Source of the DNA: Calonectria ilicicola
Lineage: Eukaryota > Ascomycota > Sordariomycetes > Hypocreales > Nectriaceae
NCBI GenBank assembly: GCA_020809705.1
Contig: CP085831.1
Span: 3,658,001-3,722,000 of the forward strand
DNA length: 64,000 bases
Reading direction: 5' to 3'
The notes beneath the pieces are model-generated. The model was not told where the DNA came from, ran no database searches, and worked only from the letters and a program-made list of their open reading frames with translations. Positions 1 to 9,597 of this stretch are shown here, in pieces (the first letter of the stretch is position 1; each line of letters opens with the position of its first letter). Position numbers and translations under genes: made by a program.

Positions 1-1657
1 TGCTTACTATGCTATCTTGAACAGTTGACTACCCATTTTATTCAAAGAATTCACTCTCCTTAATGTCGTTTAGGTAGTGTCCTCGTGGCGGCAGTACGTA
101 CGTGTCCCTCATTGGCAATTGAGTCTGTGCATGGCTGCTCATACCCCTGGCGCTTAATCAGCTAGACGGCCGTTGCTGATTAAAATTGGAGCCTCATATC
201 GGGACTTTCGTCGCACGATCTGAATCCTGGACTCCGACAGGAATATTCGGTGTAGGGATAAAGGAGTATTTCCTCGGAGAATAATTAGAATTGGTTAGCA
301 TGGAAATGCCAGAAGAGTTAATAGAATACGATTTCACCGTCATTTTTCTTGCCTCTGTTGCGATACTTTTTTGATGGTGTTGAAACAAGAGGTTTCATAT
401 CATCGACGTCCTAAATTATTGTTGGTATCTCAACCTTTCGTTGATATAAGTTGAGTATATACATAAATATAATATTTAGATTTTTTATTCCTTAATTTTA
501 TATGACGCTTCAAGTTTCATAAGCCGCCAGCGATTATTTGGATGTTTTCAATAGTAAAGAATAGCAGCTATAGGTTAGGTGTGCGGGTGGAGACGGGTGG
601 ATGGCCCCAGTTGGCAACTGGAAATTACCGAAGGTTTCTCAAATCCACAAAATATACGATTTAATATCTAAGATAATGCAAATTGAATCATAAATTCTTC
701 CTTTTATTCTGTTTATGTACTGAGACACATATTTTTTTGAGGGGACTTTTTGGGGAGTGCTGGGATGGTTGAGTTTACAATGACGCATGTGGCTTAGCCT
801 TTTGGTTAGCGAGCCAACCAGGTCAGAGAACGCCACCCGTTCAAGTCCACTTTCATTTTAATTCTGATTGATAGACAAGGGAGGAAAGAGTCGCCACCAA
901 GTTACCAGTTGATGTGGGTAATTTAAGATTCGCAACATTAGAAAGCAAAATCTGCTTGAGATTCGTTAAAACGGATCCTATCCGACAATACTCTGCTGGA
1001 ATATTTGCGTAAGTTGAACGGGAAAAGATGTGTATCTATCTCTTTGAGCACCATACGTCTACATGCAGTAGGACCCAACCAATTTCGAGTAATGATCATT
1101 TAAGGCACTGTATCTTCCGTACAATATTTTAGGCTTATGGCGCTAAAAGGGACAAAAACATTCTGAAGTAATTTTTTTTTTCTTAAATGTGGAGACTAGT
1201 TGTGGCTGGCCTCGATGGCCTCACGGCCTCAATGCGTTGTCGCAGCCCCACAGCCAATTGGGGCTGGACCTAGCTATAAAACACATAGTTGACTGCTCTT
1301 TATTTCATAGGAATTAAGGCTCTTTCAATCTCTCGTTATGACCCAATGACCAAAGTGTGATATTAAAAAAAAAGAGTATTTTTCAATATATTTTTATTGG
1401 TGATTAATGGACTTTTTCGACTTCCCACCCTTAATGTTTCTGATCTTACCCCGCATCAAATCAACCTTGCGTCCAAGAAAATCAGGCCACAGACAGCGTT
1501 AGGCAAACAGACAGAACTGCCAATCAAGATCATGAGCGGTGCACTGCCCGAAAGATAGCTATGACTTTGGGAACGAGTGAGAGTAGCGTTTGTATATTTC
1601 CATCTCGACAACATTATCTGAGGCATTTTATCTGAAGATCGCACTGGTCTCATTATC
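1..1657. other. Intergenic region upstream of the HET gene
   Basis: No supportable gene. The open frames here are short, unspliced and lack recognisable protein features. A small patch near 789-850 has weak tRNA-like A-box and B-box words but does not fold (see rejected items). Short inverted GC-rich words around 1200-1270 sit in otherwise AT-leaning sequence. No clear promoter element was recognised. Confidence 0.6.
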
Positions 1658-4324
1658 ATGACTAGATGGCATACGGCATCATGTACTTGTCCCCGTGTTT
1701 CGGTCGGCAAGGATTCCATACCATTGTGCAAGGCGTGCGGCAATTCTGCGCACCAGTGCTTGCGGGAACTGAAGGAGCATCCGTCAAACCCGATTCCGCC
1801 GCTACCGGCAGACGAAATGCCAGGGAAACTTAACCTCAGTTGGCCGTCGAGGAGGCTGTACACCTCTAGTCATCAGGAAAATAATGCGTCAGTTGTCAAT
1901 ACCCAGGCCACTACACCAACAGAAGCTCTTCATCACCCTCAAACACTCTCCAAGAGTGATACTCCTTCCGATGGGAAGTCGGACAATTATAAACATGATC
2001 TGATTTATGAAAAAACCTTGAAAAACAATGAAGTAAGACTTATATTCCTCAAGGCCGATGGAAATAGTGTGCCAGCAAACGTCACCCATTTAGTCCTAGA
2101 GACCTACCAAGATCAGGAATTTCCGGAGTACGAGGCTATCTCTTATACCTGGGGAGGTGAGGATGGAGATGATACGTTGTAAGTATTGCGTGACCGCGCA
2201 GCATTTCTAGATGCAGTCTTCGTCTTGTAACTTTTGGCTTGATGACTAAGTAACCTCTTTAGACGTCATCCCATCTACATCGGTGAACACTGGGATATTC
2301 TTCTTCAAACTCGAACTTGCTGCGCAATGCTCTCCTATCTACGTCCTCAAAGGGGAGTGCGAATGCTTTGGGTGGATGCAATATGTATCAATCAAAAGAA
2401 CATGAAAGAAAGGGCCAGTCAGATAGGCAAGATGTGCCAAATCTATTCCCAATGCTCCCAAGTCGTGCTTTGGCTCGGAGATGATATAGTTTCTAGAAAC
2501 TCTGGCGTTTACCCAGCGCGGCACCGCTTTCATGAGCTTGACAGCTTGGGCCTCTCAATCCCAGTCCAATCGGGCGGAGCGAACGTCTCAAAACAAATTG
2601 ATATTCGGACACTTCTAAAACGAAGGTATTTTAGTCGAGTATGGGTTATTCAAGAGTTGGTTCTTGCGCCCCGAATCGCTATCCCAATTTGCAACAAGAT
2701 GCTGATCGTGGACTATTCTATGACGACACATGTTGAGCGCCTTGAGAACCGCCAGTGGTCATGGAAAGAAACAGATGCACCATGGTTTCAATACGCAACA
2801 CATGGCTCGCTGATGCTGAAAGATCTTCCTGAATTGCTATCCTTGACCTGGAAAGGGAAGGCCTCAGATGCTCGGGACAGGCTTTACGGGGTGTTAGGAT
2901 TACTGTCTTTTAAACAGACCCCGGTTCCCATTCTACCAGATTACACCATCTCTCTACAGCACATGATGATTGGCATGTTTGCTCACGAGATAATTCTCGG
3001 GAAGAAGCCTCAGGTCCTGATGAAAGCGGCAGGCGGAGCTACAACAAATGGAATGCCGTCTTGGATGCCTGATTTAAGAGAGCATAATGTCTGGAGGGGC
3101 CTGTCTAATAATGAGCAACCAGACATTCCCGATTGGGATAGCGAGATGGACTGGCTAGAGGGGGTTAGTAAGGGCATGGGGACCCACAACCGCAATGGTC
3201 AAATCCCATTTTTCTTCTCGGAAGAGGGACCTCTGCCCTATCCAGAGAAACCACAGCTATATGGAGAATGGCATTTGATGAGATTCCTTCGCAATGCTCC
3301 GTCAGCACGGGAAAACCAAACGGTCTTCGCCAATAGGCCTTGGTATAAGAACGCAATGGTTGATGCTCAATCGGGTGCCTTATCTCTCAATTTGACTAGG
3401 ATATTATCCATCCAGGACCTGCTGGTTAGTGCTGAATCTTCTGACAAGGAATGGTACAGAGTTCAAGACCCCTCGAATGCGCATATAATCATCTACTTGA
3501 TGAGCAAGACAGATCTTGGGACTATGGTCAAGGTCGGAGATGAGCTGTTTCTTCTCGACACCCATGTTTCAGAGCCAATATATTTGATCTTGCGCAATAC
3601 AGGAAACCATCGGGAATTTAGCTTGATAGCCGCTTGTGCACACTTTGCCTTTTATTGTTTTGTCACCACTCCATTGATGCAAATACCACAAGCAGAAGCC
3701 ATACCGCTAGCAGACCTCCAACAAAGCATACACAGCGAGCTCACAGAGTGGCAAATGCTCTTAGAAAAGGAAATCTGTCGACCTGGGTGTACATTGAGCC
3801 CTTTCCTGGACCCTTTAGAAAGGATGTGGGACGGGTTCTCATTAAAAGCTTTGCTGCCTCTTCTGCAGGGAATTTTAAAAGCCTATTCTGAATCAGAGAC
3901 AAGTCCGTGGGAGCATATGAAGAGTGTCGAGGACGCTTTCTTAGCCATGATTCCTATGAAATATAAGCCGAGAATAATTGATGGAGACATCGAGTTATTA
4001 TTTGACCCGGATGAAAGATGGAACGAATTGACGAATGGTAATGAAGACCGAGGGTGGAAGATGCAAAAGGTTAATGACAAAACTGGAAAGTTTCGGGTCT
4101 ATCGTGAGGTTACTTTTGTCACTAGAGAATTGGAATCACTTTTTAGAACATCGCACGGTTTAGGTTTGTTTGCGAGGCTAGCTGTGCGTAAAGACATTCG
4201 CGATAGAATCATGGAGAGACCAGACGACGAAGATCATTTTAGAGCGGGTTGTCGTTATGGCTGCGGGAACATTAGATATTCAAATGGTATAGATGGCAGT
4301 ACATACCAGGTTCGGATTGTATAG
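1658..4324 (+). CDS. HET-domain protein (heterokaryon incompatibility type), two exons
   Basis: Two exons, 1658-2178 and 2263-4324, joined across an 84-bp intron (GTAAGT donor, branch TGACTAA, TTTAG acceptor), give an 860-residue protein. The three HET blocks are visible: YEAISYTWG at residues 158-166, LWVDAICINQ at 209-218 and the RRYFSRVWVIQE block at 294-305. HET proteins (PF06985) act in non-self recognition and can trigger cell death when incompatible hyphae fuse. The N-terminus carries a Cys cluster (CTC, then CKAC, then C within the first 35 residues) that looks like a small metal-binding ribbon, followed by a disordered S/T/P-rich linker. The long C-terminal part includes a GDELFLLDT...PIYLILR stretch typical of HET C-terminal regions. 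The start is the first ATG after an in-frame stop at 1619. The partner and the recognition specificity cannot be told. Confidence 0.9.
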
Positions 4325-5267
4325 AAAATAGAGTCATTGAAGTGGAAAGCTCGTCATATATAGAGGCACAATTATACTCCTGTGTAATAATTTAGCTAGG
4401 GAGCAGCTGTTCAGGTTCGGGGAAAGGTTCTGGGACATGAAAATAAACGGCCAGCTTGACATCACCTCTGTGGTTGGTAAAGTCTGCAGGTCGCCTCAGC
4501 CCACTGCGACTAACAGTAGCACTGACATTCATATCCTTGGCGTCTCACTGATCCTAGTAGGGGCTTTTTACGGTCTCGCTGATCTCATTGGGCAGTCGGC
4601 ACTTATTTAAGGTTAAATTAATTGGCACATGTGATGTCATGTATTTAAGGTGCCTAAATTAATTTACCGCCAGATCAATTCTCTTTATTGTTTTGCTTAG
4701 TCTAGTGCGAGTATCTGAGACAACGATCGGATTGGTTAGATGAACTAGTAGGCCCGTGAAGTCCGAGCATCAATAATGGTCAAGGTCTACTAGTATTAAA
4801 TAAAACATGCTAAGTATATGTAACTGCGAGATTTACCAATCCTATGTTGGCTTGCTCAATAAGATAGAGCCACATAAGTAATTCAGGATTAAATGGTTGT
4901 ATTTCATGCTTGGCGTACCGGTTCGGCTTAGTTTGATGAGGTTTGGTGAAAAAAGAAAGTGCCGGTGTCCCATAGCACCGCATCACGGCCAAGCCACTAG
5001 TCTGGCGATCAGTGCCATACAAATAGCATTTAGCATTAAAAAAAGCGGTGTTGCATTAATAAGGTTAGAAAAGTTCAACCATGCTCAAACTTAAATTGAA
5101 TTCGAATACGGAGTTGGTGGTCCATTCAGACTATAAATGACCGAAGATAGCAAGCCACAAAATTTCTTGTAACATTGAACTCAACTCGACCTTTCAAAAC
5201 TAGCTCTCTTCAAGAAACTCCGATCGGCCATCATAGCATATTTTATTGAGGAATTCAACACGGCGCA
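4325..5267. other. Intergenic region with an imperfect AT-rich inverted repeat
   Basis: No gene seen. An imperfect inverted repeat with arms of about 18 bases lies at 4611-4628 and 4650-4668 (GGTTAAATTAATTGGCAC against a near-complement). It may be a terminator-like structure or an old MITE fragment. The final 250 bases should hold the promoter of the small secreted protein gene. Confidence 0.45.
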
Positions 5268-5477
5268 ATGCAGATCCTCTCTCTTTTTGGTACCCTTTTC
5301 ATGGCCAGCTTCGCATTAGGCCAAGGCACGAATCCCAACACATGCTGCTGCTGTGATGCCAGCAAGCCCATCATCAGCTGCGCCGAACTACGCAAGGGCG
5401 AAACCTGCGACTGCCCAAAAATCGAAACCTGCCCACCAAACACTCCTATGGTCATCAACGACTTCGCTTCTTCCTAG
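5268..5477 (+). CDS. Small secreted cysteine-rich protein (effector-like)
   Basis: A 69-residue single-exon ORF. The first 18-20 residues form a signal peptide: Met-Gln, then a hydrophobic run ILSLFGTLFMASFALG. The remaining ~50 residues hold eight cysteines, four of them consecutive (CCCC), followed by a SC and a CDC...C set. This matches the general picture of fungal small secreted cysteine-rich proteins, which often act at the host or competitor interface, but no named family was recognised. The ATG at 5268 has a purine-rich leader and is the only in-frame Met that includes the signal peptide. No neighbour suggests a pathway. Expression evidence would be needed to be sure the gene is real. 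Confidence 0.6.
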   Translation: MQILSLFGTLFMASFALGQGTNPNTCCCCDASKPIISCAELRKGETCDCPKIETCPPNTPMVINDFASS

Positions 5478-5895
5478 TTGGGTTATTGCAGATGAAATTT
5501 CCTGAACTGTGCAATCGATGTCCTATTTTGTATCACCTCTTGCTCGAACCTCAAGATGAGATTTCGACTGATTGAGTGAAGCTCTATCGTTATTCCAACT
5601 CACCCTCACGGGAAGCTGTTCCAAACAAGTCAGCTTGCGCCTTATTGTCGCGCTTTTACGCCACCACGGTCATGTTTTAGAAGGTTCGGATGGCTTGGGG
5701 ATATGTCAAACGAATATAGGGCACCATTGCACTATGTATCAACGGAGTGCCACTTCACTTTTGCCGTAGCTGGCAATATGACAGAAGAGGAATTGGAATA
5801 ATTCTTGTTTTGGCTGATTTCTTTCCTATTTCTGCAGTGACTCTAAATTTTCATTAACCCATAGTAATCCTGTTCTTGAATATCGTGTATCAAGC
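5478..5895. other. Convergent intergenic region
   Basis: The spacer lies between the 3' ends of the small secreted protein gene (+) and the 2EXR gene (-). No gene seen; it should hold both 3' UTRs. Confidence 0.5.
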
Positions 5896-6741
5896 TTACA
5901 TGCCTTGTTCGAGTAAAATTTTCCTGTGTTCTGGATATTCATGGCTTATCCAAGTGTGATGTTGATATTCCCAAGAAATAAATACCTTTTTTGGGTCAAG
6001 CTCCTCCGTTCTTATCAAGCAAAGGGCAGGGCTTCCATTGAGAAACTCTTGGCAGGTTTGCTCTGTATCGTGGACCCTTTTCTGAAGTCGAGCCCAGGGA
6101 TTGTCCAAAGGGTCCTCCATGGTTGAGCATAACTCCAACCCTTGGTAAAGCTTTATGCCGTACTTGTCCGAGTTTGCAGCCTCACCACGTTTGATGGCAT
6201 CGACAAGGGGCATCGTATCAACCTCGGCGGGCGTGTCACGGAATATTGGCTCAAACCCTTGGTAGGGGATGTGGACTAGTTGGTAGTCATAAACAGTAGG
6301 TGGCGGAGTGTCGGCCCAGGGCGCAATGATAACCAGGGTCTTCAGAGAGGTGCAGCGGCGTTTGACCCGATCCATTGTCTTGTAAAGCCGTGTCCAGTGG
6401 GCAGGATTGAGAACTAAGTGTTGGATGTGGGGTAAGATCTGATAGCTGATATCGGCACGCTGCATTAGCCTGCCGTCAGTCGACTCATCCCGGAAGTAGA
6501 TGAGGAGGCGCTTAAAGTCAACCCATTCAAGACCCTTGATGTCTGTTTTAGTAAGCTGCGTCACCTCGCGGGCCTCGTGACATGCTTGCCGAACATTCTG
6601 GCACCCTGAGCCAACGAGCTTGAGACCACGGCTATCTCGTCGAAGCGTAGCGAAGGCCCAGTTGTCATGAAGCGCGTTGTGCCAAATTTGATGGCGGATT
6701 TCTGGAGGAAGCTTTGGAAATAGTGAGAATGTGTGGGGCAT
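5896..6741 (-). CDS. 2EXR domain protein
   Basis: A 281-residue single-exon protein. It opens with FSLFPKLPPEIRHQIWHNAL, the hallmark of the fungal 2EXR domain (PF20150), which resembles a short F-box-like start (LPPEIR.QIW). A second conserved part follows (SGCQNVRQACHEAREVTQL, then FKRLLIYFRDES), as is usual when these proteins continue with residues that pack against the N-terminal block. Family members are very numerous in some ascomycetes and their function is not established. No catalytic residues or membrane segments are seen. The ATG at 6741 is the natural start because the domain begins at residue 4. It is convergent with the small secreted protein gene. Confidence 0.8.
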   Translation of the reverse strand: MPHTFSLFPKLPPEIRHQIWHNALHDNWAFATLRRDSRGLKLVGSGCQNVRQACHEAREVTQLTKTDIKGLEWVDFKRLLIYFRDESTDGRLMQRADISYQILPHIQHLVLNPAHWTRLYKTMDRVKRRCTSLKTLVIIAPWADTPPPTVYDYQLVHIPYQGFEPIFRDTPAEVDTMPLVDAIKRGEAANSDKYGIKLYQGLELCSTMEDPLDNPWARLQKRVHDTEQTCQEFLNGSPALCLIRTEELDPKKVFISWEYQHHTWISHEYPEHRKILLEQGM

Positions 6742-7413
6742 GGTGTTGAGCTGCAGAGGCGTGCGGCGTTGCTTGTGATGAGGGGAAGGGAATTTGGGTG
6801 AAAGAGTGAGAAAAAGACTTGATCTCTGGATTCACATTCATCCACCAATAATTGCGGGTATGGGGACGAGGAGTGATCGAGGATAGAGATGTAGAGGGGA
6901 GACTAGAACGAAGAAACGAAGCGTTGTTGGATGTTGGTGGATGGAAGCAATAGGTGGCTTACTTTTCGGATGCGCATTGGATGAGGCTGGTCAGTGGGTC
7001 TATTAGCCCCTCATGGTAAAGGTCTAGACTTTTAGTGTGCTACGTGTTGTTAGTTGTGAATTCGTATTCGAGTGGTTGATGATGGCACCTTCATTCCACA
7101 CTAATAAGACCCTGCAATGTGTCATGATGTGAGGCGTTTATGCTGCTATTAAAAAAACCAGAAAAGTCTATTAAAGGGGTTTGATGTAGAGAAATGAGTT
7201 TTTTTTTATAGATAATTGTCTGGTGCTGTTTATGTTGTTTGTCGCGTAAATGAACTGTTTACATCTATTGACCGTCTAAGGCAACATTGGATGCGGAAGG
7301 GGCAGCGATAAATATTATATAGTACAAGAGGTGAAAAGTTTCCCCCGCGATATCTAGGTAGACCGAGTACTACCCATACTCGTATTTCTTACCCAAGCAG
7401 TCTGAGGATTGTT
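6742..7413. other. Intergenic region
   Basis: The spacer holds the upstream region of the 2EXR gene and the 3' flank of the O-methyltransferase gene. No gene or clear regulatory motif was recognised. Confidence 0.5.
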
Positions 7414-8846
7414 TTAAATCTTGATACATTCGATGATCGCAAATCCGGATCCCTTGCATCGATGAGCCTCGACAATCTTTAGTCCAGCTGCTTCTGTGAT
7501 GGCCTCAAAGTTTTCTAGTGTCCTCTCCTTGCCACCGATTGTAGCCATGAAGATGTCCGTGGCCGATGCCAGTGGAGACGGTGGGTTTTCTAGAAGCTCC
7601 TCAACGATGACGACTTTGCTGTCATTTGCCATGGCGGCTTGGAGCTGCTTTAAGATTTTGATCGAGTCCTCATCACCATAGTCATGTAGGCATCGTCTGA
7701 TGTAATAAATTAGAGCACCTATAATGAAGGAGGACATGTTAGCAATTGAGGTTCATGGCACTCGCTCCTACCGTTTGGAATCGGGCATTGGGGAATTTTA
7801 ACTTGCCTTTCACGGGTTGCTCAGAGTGGAAGTCCATTGGAACAAATTGAGCGTTGGCTAGATCTCCCTGGGCTGATGATTTCGCTTCCACCGTTACATT
7901 AGGCAGGTCTTCAACAACACAGCGGCTTGCGGGGAGACCTGGGGTAGCTTTCAAAATAGCCTCAAGGGCGTGACCTTGACCGCCTCCAACATCAACAACG
8001 AGCGCCCTATCTTCCGATTCCTTTGCCTTTTCCACAAGCCAGGAAAAGTCATATGGGCCAACGGTGGGCTGACTCCGTGATGCTGCAACCATGGCAGTCA
8101 TGAAACTGGTCATCCTCGTCTGGTCCCGGAGCATGTGCTCCCAAATAGTCATCTCTGGGTTTCCGGCAGCGAATGCTTGGATAGTATGACGTCTTCCAAC
8201 AGGCTCCTTGAGAGGATACTTGTCGAAGTAATCAGGCATGAAAGAGATCGCTCGCAAATGATTGTCAAAGCTACCAAGATTAGTCATTGGACATCTTCTG
8301 TTTTCTTATCCCGAGGGTAGGTGATACATACCCATTTTCTAACAAAGACTTCATTGGACTGGTTGATACAAAAATCTTCGATCCCTCCGTGAGAGTAACC
8401 TGATCCTTCCCGATCTGCTTGAGAAGCCCAGTGGACACGAGGGTCCAGGACAGACGAGCTTTGGGTTCAAGATTAGCTATCAGCTTTGACTATGTAAGTT
8501 GACGGGACTTACTGATGAGAGAAGTTTCGGCATCGAGCTTGGCAGCGATTTCGCCATATGACATTGTACCAGCTTCAAGTATCATGTCGAAGACGTTCCA
8601 TTTGACAAACATTCGCAGCGCCGCGATTTCAGCGAGTACTACCATGGATTCCATCAACCTCTCCTGAGGTTGTTTAAAAGTCTTCAGGATATCCATTGCA
8701 GTCCCAATAAGGCCGAAACGCTGCTCAGGAGAAATTTGAGGCGATTCAGAATGTCTGATACCTGTAGCAAGCCCTGCAAGTTGCTTTGACCAGGATTCAA
8801 CCATGTCTGCCACCTGGGCGTTGGAAGGCGAAGCAGTGCTGGCCAT
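7414..8846 (-). CDS. SAM-dependent O-methyltransferase, four exons
   Basis: Exons 8846-8513, 8458-8332, 8270-7807 and 7718-7414 give a 409-residue protein. It belongs to the COMT-like plant/fungal O-methyltransferases (PF00891), which transfer a methyl group from S-adenosylmethionine to a hydroxyl of a small aromatic or polyketide. Visible parts are an N-terminal dimerisation and winged-helix half (ending RLSWTLVSTGLLKQIG), the SAM motif LVVDVGGGQGHAL, the acidic VVEDLP motif, and YYIRRCLHDY, which holds the expected catalytic His. Introns are 54, 61 and 88 bp. The last one uses a GC donor (AAAG/GCAAGT) with a CTAAC branch, and only that choice restores the family sequence VKGALIYYIRR. It may tailor the product of the PKS 10 kb away, but three unrelated genes lie between, so the link is an inference. 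Confidence 0.88.
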
Positions 8847-9597
8847 GATGGACGGTGATTTAGTGTAAGTGATGAAGTAACTCTTTGAAGAGAAGAGCTA
8901 TTGTGGTATGGATTAATCTTAATAGGAATCCATTGTTCAAGAGCTTGGTTGTACTTGGTTTATAACCATTAACAATTATACGTCCGAGGCCGAACTTCAG
9001 GACCGAAGTTCGGGCTTTACAAGTTCGGTCTTAGCATGTCGCCTCTCATTCGCAAGTTCAGCCCCACAAACTCGGGGATTACTTTGTCAGGAACGGTAAT
9101 TTGGACATTTCCGGTTAGCGTGCAAGAAACACGCCCAGACACGCGTTTGTCACATTGATGCCGGTCGTTGATCCTTTGCTTACTTTTAAGACGTCATAAT
9201 CAGGTCTGTTCAAGGTAAAGAAAAAAGGCGCACGGGATCGGGATTTGTGGCGTGTTGTTTTCAGCTACGTCGCTGTAGTGGGTAAGTCGATCTGCAATGA
9301 CTCCACGTCGGCTGGAATCCGGCACGAACCGCAGAGCAGCAACAAGAGTCTAAAATTGGGATTATGAAGGGGACGGGAAAGTCTAACACAGCAATACCTT
9401 AAATTCACCACCAAGGTACGCGGCATGTCAGCTCCAGGGATTGACTCACCCCAACTGTCCGCGAGTGGGTGACAGCGCTCACAATGAACCACTTGGTAGG
9501 TGGCAGAACAGTATATTCATATCACGTAATATTTCAAACTACACTGATCTATCCTTGTCACACAGAATATTCAGGAAAGACGATCTTAGCCCTTAGC
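8847..9597. other. Intergenic region upstream of the O-methyltransferase gene
   Basis: No gene seen. It holds the promoter of the O-methyltransferase, including the palindrome listed separately, and the 3' flank of the LtrA-like gene. Confidence 0.5.
8990..9028. promoter_or_regulatory. Palindrome plus extra half-site upstream of the O-methyltransferase
   Basis: CCGAACTTC at 8990-8998 and its exact reverse complement GAAGTTCGG at 9005-9013 are separated by six bases. A third copy, AAGTTCGG, lies at 9021-9028. The group sits 144-182 bp upstream of the O-methyltransferase ATG. Arms ending in CCG/CGG are typical of zinc-cluster factor sites. The binding role is an inference. Confidence 0.4.

Noticed and set aside
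789..850. tRNA-like sequence with A-box (TGGCTTAGCC) and B-box (GTTCAAGTCC) words
   Set aside because: The presumed T-arm and acceptor stems do not pair, so it is not a functional tRNA. It could be an old SINE trace, but one copy in one window cannot show that.
1456..1863. 135-codon frame on the minus strand
   Set aside because: It is the reverse-strand shadow of the first exon of the HET gene.
4611..4668. Imperfect AT-rich inverted repeat as a possible MITE
   Set aside because: No flanking target duplication and arms not perfect. Kept only as a note in the intergenic entry.
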